From: Streptomyces sp. NK15101
GTDB lineage: Bacteria > Actinomycetota > Actinomycetes > Streptomycetales > Streptomycetaceae
Length of the DNA: 64,000 bases
Direction: 5' to 3'
Assembly (NCBI RefSeq): GCF_020400725.1
Contig: NZ_JAINVG010000029.1
Location: forward strand, 23,674-87,673
Shown: positions 25,568-33,128 of the stretch, in pieces
Numbering within the stretch: position 1 is the stretch's first letter
How the letters are laid out: every line of letters begins with the position of its first letter
Notes under the pieces: generated by a model
Seen by the model: the letters and a program-made list of their open reading frames with translations, nothing else
Databases searched by the model: none
What the model was told of the DNA's origin: nothing
Program-made: the position numbers and the translations under genes

Positions 25568-26318
25568 CGTCGGTCGTGACGCGCCACGGCCCCCACCAGC
25601 CGGTCGCGCCCTGTCCGTGCTCCCGCTCCGCGCGCGTGTAGCGGGAGAGGTCACGGGCCGAGAACAGGGCCATGCCGGCTTCGAAGCCCGTCACCGCTAC
25701 CGGAAGCCGTGTCCCGTAGGCGAGCCGGCCGTCGACGTGGAACTCCGCCTCCGACGTGTCGGCCCGGTAGCCGATGGCGTACCGGTGCTCCTGTCCCGGC
25801 TCCGTCGGCACGTCCAGCACCACCCGGTGGATGAAGCGCTCGTGCGGCTGGGTCACGCCCGGCAGCGCCAGGCGCTCGATCACCGCGTACACGGTGTCGT
25901 TGGTCGCGGCGGCGTTGAGCACGACGCCGGTCTCCATGTCGAAGACGTTCACGGTGCCGAAGGCGTCGAGCAGGTCGTAGGGGACCTGACCGTAGGTCCG
26001 CACCCCCATCGTGACCTCGAACGACAGCCGGCCCGCCGGCGGCACGGCGAAGCGCCGCACCGACCGGTACATCTGCTTGGCGTTGTTCTGCCGCGGGTCC
26101 CTGTCGTGGAACCGGGTGAACGGGTTCACGGTCAGCTCCAGTCGCCCGTCTCCGGTGCGTATCCGGGCGTTGCGGTCCCGGTACTGGTGCCGTTCGCCGT
26201 CGGCCCCGGTGATCGACATGACCGTCCAGCGGCCGGGGTCGAGTTCCGCGCGCGTGAAGTCGTCGTACGTCCACGCATCGGTCTGAGGCAGTGACTCGGT
26301 CTGAGGCAGCGACGTCAT
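25560..26318 (-). CDS. DUF6081-like lectin/jellyroll-fold protein
   Basis: 252 residues, predicted to be cytoplasmic (no signal peptide). WTYDDFTRAELDPGRWTV at the N-terminus and WWGPWRVTTDVR at the C-terminus frame a beta-rich body, like glycosidase-type jellyrolls of the DUF6081 group; homologues sit in several Streptomyces metabolite clusters. No catalytic residues can be assigned. A small duplication, SLPQTESLPQTD, lies at the N-terminus. It overlaps the end of the upstream SDR gene convergently by 8 nt and diverges from the second monooxygenase over a 198-bp promoter region full of palindromes. ATG 26318 is chosen; an upstream ATG near 26354 is possible. Confidence 0.75.
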   Translation of the reverse strand: MTSLPQTESLPQTDAWTYDDFTRAELDPGRWTVMSITGADGERHQYRDRNARIRTGDGRLELTVNPFTRFHDRDPRQNNAKQMYRSVRRFAVPPAGRLSFEVTMGVRTYGQVPYDLLDAFGTVNVFDMETGVVLNAAATNDTVYAVIERLALPGVTQPHERFIHRVVLDVPTEPGQEHRYAIGYRADTSEAEFHVDGRLAYGTRLPVAVTGFEAGMALFSARDLSRYTRAEREHGQGATGWWGPWRVTTDVR

Positions 26319-26410
26319 GCCGCCACCATCGTTCCCGGCGCGGCCCCCGGCCATCACCCGTTCACGCCGTTCGGCCGGGGACGCGCGCCATGTCTTCACC
26401 GCTCCCGGGA

Positions 26411-26492
26411 ATCCCGTGAATGGGTCATGCCGGTACGGGAGTTCGAACCGAGACTGCGTACTGACCGCCCCACGTGGGGCGGTTCGAACCGA
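26411..26492. promoter_or_regulatory. Divergent promoter region with nested palindromes
   Basis: Between the DUF gene and the second monooxygenase. CCGCCCCACGTGGGGCGG (26465-26482) is a perfect 18-bp palindrome centred on CACGTG. GTTCGAACCGA occurs as a direct repeat at 26441-26451 and 26482-26492, 41 bp apart, each including a TTCGAA palindrome. ATCCCGTGAATGGGTCATG at 26411-26429 nearly repeats 8452-8470. These differ from the CCACTRCTC-type operators elsewhere and imply a second regulator. Confidence 0.55.
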
Positions 26493-26516
26493 CCCAGCGC
26501 TCTTGGAGGGGCAATC

Positions 26517-28115
26517 GTGGAGCCGGTACCGGTACTGATCGTGGGCGCGGGCCCCATCGGGATGATCGCCGCCCTGGCGCTCGCCCGGCAGGGCGTCCCC
26601 TGCGTCCTCGTCGACCAGGGCGTCGAGACCTCCGTCCATCCCAAGCTGGACTACGTCAACAGCCGCAGCATGGAGTTCCTCCGCCGGCTCGGCATCGCCG
26701 ACGACATCCGCGCGGCCGGCGTCGCCCCCGAGCACCGGGCCGACGTGATCTGGTCGACCGGCCTCGCCGGCGAGCCGATCACCACCTGGGACCTTCCCTC
26801 GGTGGCCGAGGAACGGCGGCGCATCACCGAGCGGAACGACGGCACCCAGCCGGCCGAGCCGGGCCAGCGCATCTCCCAGATCGAGCTGGAGCCGGTGCTG
26901 CGCGCGCACTGCCGGCGCGAGCCCCTGGTCGAGCTGCGCTGCGGCCTGCGGTTCGACACGCTCACCCAGGACGACGAGGGCGTGACCAGCACCCTGGTCG
27001 ACACGATGACCGACGAGCAGGTCCCGCTGCGCTCCCGGTACGTGATCGGGTGCGACGGCGCGTCGAGCCGGGTCCGCGACGTCGTGGGCATCGGCGAGGA
27101 GGGCTTCGACGTCCCCGGGCTGCCCGGCGCCTTCATGGTGCACTTCAAGAGCCGGGACCTGGACACCCTGCACCGGCACGGCCGGTTCTGGCACTACTTC
27201 GCCTTCCGGTACGTCATCATCGCCCAGGACGAGGTGGACACCTGGACGGTCCACGTCAACGGGCAGGACCCGGCCGAGTTCGACACCCCGCCGGCCGATC
27301 CGGAGGCCTTCCTGCTGGAGACGCTGGGCACCGAGCTGAAGATCGACAAGGTGCTGCTGACCTCCCGCTGGCGACCCGGCTTCATGATCGCGGACCGCTA
27401 CCGCGCCGGACGGGTCCTCCTCGCCGGCGACTCCGCCCACCGCATGTTCCCCACCGGCGCCTATGGGATGAACACCGGCATCGGCGACGCGATCGACGCG
27501 GCCTGGAAGATCGCCGCCCTGGTCAAGGGCTTCGGCGGCCCGGCGCTGCTGGACAGCTACCACGACGAACGCCGCCCGGTGGGCCTGCTCAACATGCACA
27601 CCTCGCACCGGCACCTCGGCGTCCACCTGAAGGCGGGAACGCTCCTGCGCGAGGGCGCCCCGCCGGAAGCCGTCGCCGCCCACCTCGACGCCGAGCGGGG
27701 CGAGAACGAGTACCGGGGGATCGAACTCGGCTACCGCTACCGCGACTCGCCCGTCATCTGCCACGAGGACGGTCCCGAACCCGCGTGGAGCCCCCGGGAG
27801 TACACGCCGACGACCTGGCCCGGAAGCCGCCCGCCCGGTCTCCTCGTCGAGGACGGCACGCCGATCCTCGACCGCTTCGGACCGTCCTTCACGCTGGTCG
27901 ACTTCGCCGGCGACGGCCGCGCGCGACCCCTCCTCGACGCGGCGGCCGCCCAGGGGCTGCCGGTCGCCCACACCGTGGTCACCGACGCCGGTGCCCGGCG
28001 GATCTGGGAACGCGACCTGGTCCTCCTCCGGCCCGACCACCACGTGGCCTGGCGCGGGAACGAGCCGCACCCGGACCCGGCCGCCGTGATCCGGCGGGTG
28101 AGGGGCGCCGGGTGA
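26517..28115 (+). CDS. FAD-dependent monooxygenase, PHBH/TetX-type with C-terminal thioredoxin-like domain
   Basis: 532 residues. The N-terminal FAD motif is LIVGAGPIGMIAALALARQG, the DG motif CDGASSRVRD, and the GD motif LLAGDSAHRMFPTGAYGMNTG. A C-terminal extension (about 420-532) has the shape seen in phenol- or polyketide-hydroxylase-type enzymes. It should hydroxylate an aromatic ring with NAD(P)H and O2. The start GTG 26517 follows TTGGAGGGG. It has its own promoter region with palindromes and is separated from the DAHP synthase gene by 364 bp, so it may be regulated apart from the main operon. Confidence 0.9.
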   Translation: MEPVPVLIVGAGPIGMIAALALARQGVPCVLVDQGVETSVHPKLDYVNSRSMEFLRRLGIADDIRAAGVAPEHRADVIWSTGLAGEPITTWDLPSVAEERRRITERNDGTQPAEPGQRISQIELEPVLRAHCRREPLVELRCGLRFDTLTQDDEGVTSTLVDTMTDEQVPLRSRYVIGCDGASSRVRDVVGIGEEGFDVPGLPGAFMVHFKSRDLDTLHRHGRFWHYFAFRYVIIAQDEVDTWTVHVNGQDPAEFDTPPADPEAFLLETLGTELKIDKVLLTSRWRPGFMIADRYRAGRVLLAGDSAHRMFPTGAYGMNTGIGDAIDAAWKIAALVKGFGGPALLDSYHDERRPVGLLNMHTSHRHLGVHLKAGTLLREGAPPEAVAAHLDAERGENEYRGIELGYRYRDSPVICHEDGPEPAWSPREYTPTTWPGSRPPGLLVEDGTPILDRFGPSFTLVDFAGDGRARPLLDAAAAQGLPVAHTVVTDAGARRIWERDLVLLRPDHHVAWRGNEPHPDPAAVIRRVRGAG

Positions 28116-28479
28116 GGCCTTCGACCACCGCCCCGTCCCGCGTCCGCGCCGCACCCCGGCCTCCGGCCGGCGACCCGACGGCGCGCGGACGCGCCTAGGA
28201 CCCGTCCGCGCGCCCAGGGCCCGCCCGACCGTTCCCGTCGGGTCCGGCCCGCCCGGCCCGCACGCACGCCCAGGGCCTGTCCGACCATCGCCGTCGGATC
28301 CGGCCCGCCCGGCACACACGATCGCCGGCGACGGCGGCTCACCACGCGCCGTCGCCCTGCCTCACCCGGCCTCGCCGCCCGCACACACAGCGCGAAGACG
28401 TGATGTGCGGGCGCCGGCCGCCGGGACACGCCATCCGCACTCCTCCACCGGGCGGTGCTGATCCTCGACAGGAGCACAC
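28116..28479. other. Gene-free spacer before the DAHP synthase gene
   Basis: No coding region is supported. It contains the two-copy hairpin repeat at 28212-28313. The ribosome-binding site CAGGAG is at the right end, just before ATG 28480. Confidence 0.6.
28212..28313. repeat. Two 46-bp direct repeats, each forming a small hairpin
   Basis: Copies at 28212-28257 and 28268-28313 begin GCCCAGGGCC and end CCGGCCCGCCCGGC. About 40 of 46 positions match. Both keep the pairing CCGAC...GTCGG while their loops differ. Tandem hairpins after the monooxygenase gene could act as a terminator. Confidence 0.7.
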
Positions 28480-29706
28480 ATGCAGCCATCAGGCGTTACG
28501 GCGGACGTCACCCACGGCGGGCCGTGGGAGGGCCGACCGGCGGCACAGCAACCGGAGTGGCGGGACCACGCCGCGTACGACGCGTCCTGCCGGACCCTGG
28601 AATCGGCTCCGCCCCTGGTGCCGGCCGCGGAGATCCGGCAGCTGCGGTGGTCGCTGGCGGACCTGCTGACGACCGACGCCCTCCTGCTCCAGCTGGGCGA
28701 CTGCGCGGAGAGCCTCTACGAGTGCACGCCCCGACACACGGCGCAGAAACTCCAGGTCATCGACCGGTTGGGAGGCCGGTTCAGCGAGCTCACCGGCCGG
28801 CGCGTCATCCAGGTCGGCCGGATGGGAGGACAGTTCGCCAAACCCAGGTCGCAGGCGACCGAGAACCACGGCGAACTGGTGATCCCCTCGTTCCGGGGGC
28901 ACATGATCAATTCCGAGCTCGCCGTGCCGCAGACGCGGCAGCCCGACCCCCGGCGCATGGTGTGGGCCTACGAGGCCGCCGCCGCCGTGCAGCAGACGAT
29001 GCGGGCGCACCGCCGGGGAGACGGGCGGCCGCCGGCCACCGACGGACCGTGGTCGAGCCACGAGGCCCTGGTCGTCGACTACGAGTCCCGGCTGGTCCGC
29101 CGCGACCCGGACACGGGCGAGCTGTACCTGGGCTCGACCCATCTGCCCTGGGTGGGGGAGCGGACGCGCCGCCCGGACCAGGCGCACGTCACCCTGCTCT
29201 CCGCCGTCGTCAATCCCGTGGGGTGCAAGATCGGGCCGACCGCGAGCATCGACGACGTCCTGGGCGTGTGCGAGGCGCTCGACCCGCGGCGTGAGCCCGG
29301 CCGCCTCGTCCTGATACCGCGGATGGGCCATCACCGCATCCAGCAGGCCCTGCCGCCCGTCGTCCGCGCGGTGGCGAACGCCGGGCACCCGGTGGTGTGG
29401 CTGAGCGACCCCATGCACGGCAACACGGTGAAGACCGGCTTCGGCCTCAAGACACGCCATCTCACCGATGTGATCACCGAGGCGCTGAGGTTCCGCGACA
29501 TCGTCGAGGGGCTCGGGCAGCACGCCGCCGGACTCCACCTCGAGGTCGCGGCCGACGACGTGACGGAATGCATCGGTGGACCGGTGGAGAACGAGGACGG
29601 ACTGCAGCGGCACTACACCACGCTGTGCGATCCGAGGCTCAACGCCGACCAGGCCACCGAGCTCATCGAGGCGTGGGCCAAGGGAGCGGAGACGGTTCGT
29701 TCCTGA
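28480..29706 (+). CDS. Class II (plant-type) DAHP synthase
   Basis: 408 residues. Conserved family motifs are LLQLGDCAES, RVIQVGRMGGQFAKPRS, WVGERTR, NPVGCKIGP, LIPRMGHHRI and DDVTECIGG. It condenses phosphoenolpyruvate with erythrose-4-phosphate, the first step of the shikimate pathway. It is shorter than the usual Streptomyces housekeeping enzyme (about 450 residues), like the PhzC-type copies found in clusters that drain chorismate. That fits supply of chorismate to the ADIC branch. CAGGAG precedes ATG 28480. Confidence 0.93.
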   Translation: MQPSGVTADVTHGGPWEGRPAAQQPEWRDHAAYDASCRTLESAPPLVPAAEIRQLRWSLADLLTTDALLLQLGDCAESLYECTPRHTAQKLQVIDRLGGRFSELTGRRVIQVGRMGGQFAKPRSQATENHGELVIPSFRGHMINSELAVPQTRQPDPRRMVWAYEAAAAVQQTMRAHRRGDGRPPATDGPWSSHEALVVDYESRLVRRDPDTGELYLGSTHLPWVGERTRRPDQAHVTLLSAVVNPVGCKIGPTASIDDVLGVCEALDPRREPGRLVLIPRMGHHRIQQALPPVVRAVANAGHPVVWLSDPMHGNTVKTGFGLKTRHLTDVITEALRFRDIVEGLGQHAAGLHLEVAADDVTECIGGPVENEDGLQRHYTTLCDPRLNADQATELIEAWAKGAETVRS

Positions 29707-29778
29707 AGGAGCCCCGCCGGGTTGCCACACCGACCGGATCCATCTCCGGAAGCAGCGCGTTCGACATAGGAGGCGGCG

Positions 29779-30903
29779 ATGACGGAATCGATTCCCCTGG
29801 TGTGCGCGAGTCTGGGCGAGCGGGAACTTGCCGCCGCCGCCGAGGTGTTCTCCTCCGGCCGACCCGCGGGCCGGGGCCCGCAGGCAAGGGCGCTGGAGGC
29901 GGAGCTGGCCCGCCGCCTCCGGATCCGGACCGGCGAGGCGGTCGCGGTGAACGACGGCGGGGATGCGCTCCGGTTGGCCCTGCTCGGGCTCGGCGTCGGG
30001 CCGGGCGACGAAGTGATCGTCGCCGACTACGCGTTCTCCGTGCCCGCCCACGCGGTGCGCCGGGCCGGCGCCGTCCCCGTCTTCGCCGACGTACGCTCCG
30101 ACACGGCCACCGTGGACCCGTGGACGGTCGCGGATCTGATCGGTCCCCGGACGGTGGGCGTGATCGCGGCCGACACCGCCGGACTGCCCGCCGACTACAC
30201 GGAGCTGAGGTGGATCACCGACCGCCACGGTCTGTTCCTCGTCGAGGACGCCGCCTGCGCGGTGGGCGCGAGCTACAAGGGACGCGAAGCGGGCACCCTC
30301 GCACCGGTGGCCCGCCTGTCCTTCCACGGCCACCAGGGGGCACTGCTCATGTGCGATCCGGACTTCGCCGCCACCGTGCGGACCCGGGCGGCACTCGGCA
30401 TCGAGAACCCCTCCGACCAGCCGGAGTTCACCGGGACCGGCCACGACCACACGCTGTCCGACGTCGCCGCCGCGATCCTGCGGGTACAGCTGGCCCGGAC
30501 GAACGAGCTGCTGCGGCGCCGGCGCGCCGTCGCGGCGCGCTACGCCGACCTGCTCGTGGACGACGAGCTCGTCTCGCTGCCGTACGTGCCGCAGAACCGC
30601 TGCCACGCCTGGCAGTCCTACCTGGTGACGCTGGACCCCGGTGTGGACCGCGCGGCGGTCGCCGCCGAGCTGAGGGCGCGGGGCATCGGCTGCGGACCCG
30701 GCGCGTGGGCGACCCATCTGCAGCCCGTGTACGCGAAGACGAAGCACGCCTGCCCCGTCTCGGCGGACCTCTCCCGGCGCAACCTCGCCCTCCCCATGCA
30801 CGCCGAACTCACCCCGGACCAGGCCGAACGCGTCGCGGCCGCTCTGAGAACGGCGCTGCGCGGCCACGGGCGCGCCCACCCGCCCCGCCCGTCTTCCGGG
30901 TGA
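29779..30903 (+). CDS. DegT/DnrJ/EryC1-fold protein lacking the PLP lysine
   Basis: 374 residues with the fold of sugar aminotransferases and AHBA synthase: GRGPQARALEAELA, VNDGGDALRLALLGLGVGPGDEVIV, VEDAACAVGASYKG. The internal-aldimine lysine normally lies in SFHxxKN; here the segment is S181-F-H-G-H-Q186, with Gln in place of Lys (codon CAG at 30334). The Asp of the VEDAA motif is present. Known natural variants such as ColD have His there and act as dehydratases rather than transaminases. This protein may therefore be a PLP-dependent enzyme with other chemistry, or a structural or regulatory protein. GGAGG lies 5 nt before ATG 29779; it forms an operon with the DAHP synthase gene. Confidence 0.88.
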   Translation: MTESIPLVCASLGERELAAAAEVFSSGRPAGRGPQARALEAELARRLRIRTGEAVAVNDGGDALRLALLGLGVGPGDEVIVADYAFSVPAHAVRRAGAVPVFADVRSDTATVDPWTVADLIGPRTVGVIAADTAGLPADYTELRWITDRHGLFLVEDAACAVGASYKGREAGTLAPVARLSFHGHQGALLMCDPDFAATVRTRAALGIENPSDQPEFTGTGHDHTLSDVAAAILRVQLARTNELLRRRRAVAARYADLLVDDELVSLPYVPQNRCHAWQSYLVTLDPGVDRAAVAAELRARGIGCGPGAWATHLQPVYAKTKHACPVSADLSRRNLALPMHAELTPDQAERVAAALRTALRGHGRAHPPRPSSG

Positions 30904-31217
30904 AGAAGCATGGCCAGGAAATACGGAGGCCGGGGACTTTTCCCTGGAATTCCCATGTCGCGCCAAGGAGGGCGACACCGCCGAGGTGCGGGTACACGGA
31001 GTGGTTTTCCAGGCTACGCGTCGGCGCGCGACTTGTCGAAGAGTTGACGCTCTTCTGACATTTCCCGGATATTCGTCGGGCGCCGCGCATAAAAGTGACG
31101 TTCCCTGACCTCGACCTGAATGTTCGAATCTTGCCCGCTTCAGAAATGCGAATGAGAATGTAAAGACAAGCCGGCCCGCGAAGAAGAACTTCAGTAAACC
31201 GTTCGTGGAGGAGCACG
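30904..31217. other. AT-richer spacer upstream of the KAS III gene
   Basis: No gene is visible. The stretch is less GC-rich than its surroundings and probably carries the KAS III promoter. TTGAC at 31043-31047 could be part of a -35 element, but no clear -10 partner was placed. The strong ribosome-binding site GGAGGAG lies just before GTG 31218. None of the CCACTRCTC-type operators is present. Confidence 0.45.
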
Positions 31218-32222
31218 GTGAACCGAGAACTGAGCGCATCCGAAGGCGCCCCCTACGCACAGATCATGGGTGTGGGCGCGTATCGCCCGCGTCGGATCGT
31301 CGACAACGAGGAGGCATGCCGACTCATCGATTCCTCGGACGAGTGGGTGCGTTCCCGCACCGGGATCGTCACCCGGCGGTGGGCGGGTCCGGACGAGACC
31401 CTGGGGGTGATGGCGGAGCAGGCCGCCCTCAAGGCCGTCGCGGCCGCGGGTCTCAGCCCCGCGGACATCACCTGCGTCATCGCCGCCACCTTCACCCACC
31501 TCAAGCAGACGCCGGCGATCGCGACGGAGATAGCCCATCGGATCGACGCCAAGGGAGCGGCGGCCTTCGACGTGTCGGCGGGCTGCGCCGGTTTCGTCCA
31601 CGGCGTCGTGCTCGCGGCCGACTCCGTCCGCAGTCGCGGCGGACACGTCCTGGTCGTCGGCGTGGAGCGGATGACGGACCTGCTGAACCTGCGCGACCGC
31701 TCCACCGCCTGCATCTTCGGGGACGGTGCCGGCGCCGTCGTGATCGGGCCCGCCCGGACCCCCGGCTTCGGTCCGGCGGTCTGGGGCGCGGACGGGTCCC
31801 AGGCGGACGCGATCGAGCAGAGCGTTCCGTGGGACGCGCTCAGGAACGGCGCCGACGAGCACGAGTTCCCGTATCTGCGGCAGGAGGGCCAGCGGGTGTT
31901 CCGCTGGGCCGCCTACGAGATGGCGGAGGTCTCGAAGCAGGCGCTGGCGGCCGCGGGAGTGACGGCGTCCGACCTGGACGTCTTCATTCCGCACCAGGCG
32001 AACGTCCGCATCATCGACACGATCGCGAAGCGCATCGGCCTGCCGGAGAGCACCGTCGTCGCCAAGGACATCGTGACGGCCGGCAACACCTCGGGCGCCT
32101 CCATCCCGCTCGCCCTGGAAGCGGTGCTGGCGTCGGGGCAGGCCCGGAGCGGAGACCTCGCCCTGCTCGTGGGGTACGGGGCGGGCCTGTGCTACGCGGC
32201 GACCGTCGCCGTCCTTCCGTAG
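31218..32222 (+). CDS. KAS III-family (FabH-like) acyltransferase
   Basis: 334 residues of the thiolase fold with an intact Cys-His-Asn triad: Cys in FDVSAGCAGFVHG, His in IPHQANVRI and Asn in TAGNTSGAS. There is no fatty-acid or polyketide machinery in the window, so elongation is unlikely. In the A33853 pathway a homologue (BomK) joins activated aryl units to aminohydroxybenzoates, and KAS III proteins elsewhere form esters or amides. The same role, coupling 3-HAA and 3,4-AHBA units, is the best inference. GTG 31218 follows GGAGGAG. Confidence 0.92.
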   Translation: MNRELSASEGAPYAQIMGVGAYRPRRIVDNEEACRLIDSSDEWVRSRTGIVTRRWAGPDETLGVMAEQAALKAVAAAGLSPADITCVIAATFTHLKQTPAIATEIAHRIDAKGAAAFDVSAGCAGFVHGVVLAADSVRSRGGHVLVVGVERMTDLLNLRDRSTACIFGDGAGAVVIGPARTPGFGPAVWGADGSQADAIEQSVPWDALRNGADEHEFPYLRQEGQRVFRWAAYEMAEVSKQALAAAGVTASDLDVFIPHQANVRIIDTIAKRIGLPESTVVAKDIVTAGNTSGASIPLALEAVLASGQARSGDLALLVGYGAGLCYAATVAVLP

Positions 32223-32251
32223 CCGGCCCGCCGCTCGGCGCAGCAGGGACG

Positions 32252-33082
32252 TCAACCCTCCGACGCGGCGCCGGACTCCGGTTCGGCGTACGCGGCGCCG
32301 TACCGGCCCAGCTGGAAGCCGACGCCGCGCACGGTCATGATCCATCCGGGGGAGCCGAGCTTGCTGCGGATGCTGCTGATGTGGGTGTCGACGGTCCGCC
32401 GAGACCAAGCGCCGCCCCACACCTCCTGCATGATCCGCTTCCGCGGCACGACGGCGTCGGGCTGCGAGGCGAGAAGGCGCACCAGGTCGAACTCCTTGCG
32501 GGTCAGGTCGACGGGGCGGCCGTCCAGCCTGACCTGACGCGCGGACACGTCGATGAGCAGGGGCCCGTGCGAGATCACCGACGGGGTCGCCGGTGGCGTG
32601 TGGCCCCGGCTGCGGCGCATCACGGCTTCGATGCGCGCCATGAGCTCGCGGAAGCCGTACGGCTTGACGAGGTAGTCGTCGGCTCCGGCCTGCAGGCCCA
32701 GGACCCGGTCGAGTTCGCTGCCGCGTCCGGTGACGGCGATGAGGGGGACGGCGCTGTCGGCGCGGATGCGCCGGCAGATCTCGAGACCGTCGAGATCGGG
32801 CAGGTCGAGATCCATGAGGACCATGTGGGCGCGCCCGTACGAGTCCAGGGCGGCCATGCCCGTGGCGACCCGCTCCGCCTCGTGCCCCTGCCGCAGCAGG
32901 TTCTTCACCAGCGCGTCCGCGCACGCCGCGTCGCCGTCCACCACGAGGATGCGCCAGGCGACGGCCGACCGTGCGACGTGCTCCGCGGTGAAGGCCCACG
33001 GGTGTTCCGGCTGCTCCGGCCGATGGCGTTCGGGCCCGTCGCCCGTCAGCGTCAGGTGTGGACGATTGCCGACAGTGTTCAC
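32252..33082 (-). CDS. OmpR/PhoB-type response regulator (orphan)
   Basis: 276 residues. An unusual N-terminal extension of about 42 residues precedes the receiver domain (ILVVDGDAACADALV; phosphoacceptor in VLMDLDLPDLDG; Lys in YLVKPYGF). The winged-helix domain has LTRKEFDLVRLLASQPDAVV and RRTVDTHISSIRSKLG. The receiver start reads DGD rather than DDE/DDD, so one acidic residue of the phosphorylation pocket is changed. No kinase is next to it. Cluster-situated orphans of this kind often act without phosphorylation. GTG 33082 follows GAGGGGGAAGC. It is co-directional with the StrR-like gene, 46 nt apart. Confidence 0.9.
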   Translation of the reverse strand: MNTVGNRPHLTLTGDGPERHRPEQPEHPWAFTAEHVARSAVAWRILVVDGDAACADALVKNLLRQGHEAERVATGMAALDSYGRAHMVLMDLDLPDLDGLEICRRIRADSAVPLIAVTGRGSELDRVLGLQAGADDYLVKPYGFRELMARIEAVMRRSRGHTPPATPSVISHGPLLIDVSARQVRLDGRPVDLTRKEFDLVRLLASQPDAVVPRKRIMQEVWGGAWSRRTVDTHISSIRSKLGSPGWIMTVRGVGFQLGRYGAAYAEPESGAASEG

Positions 33083-33128
33083 GCTTCCCCCTCGTCGGGA
33101 TTGCCGCGCGGGAATCCGGCGGACCCGC

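Noticed and set aside
25560..28319. A 919-codon minus-strand frame joined to the DUF6081-like protein
   Set aside because: Only its last 252 codons are protein-like. The rest is antisense to the monooxygenase, so the true start is at 26318.
29779..30903. RifK-type 3-amino-5-hydroxybenzoate synthase
   Set aside because: The essential PLP lysine is missing and no aminoshikimate genes are present.
31218..32222. Starter enzyme of fatty-acid or type II polyketide synthesis
   Set aside because: No acyl carrier protein, ketosynthase pair or other PKS gene is within the window; an acyl-transfer role fits the neighbours better.
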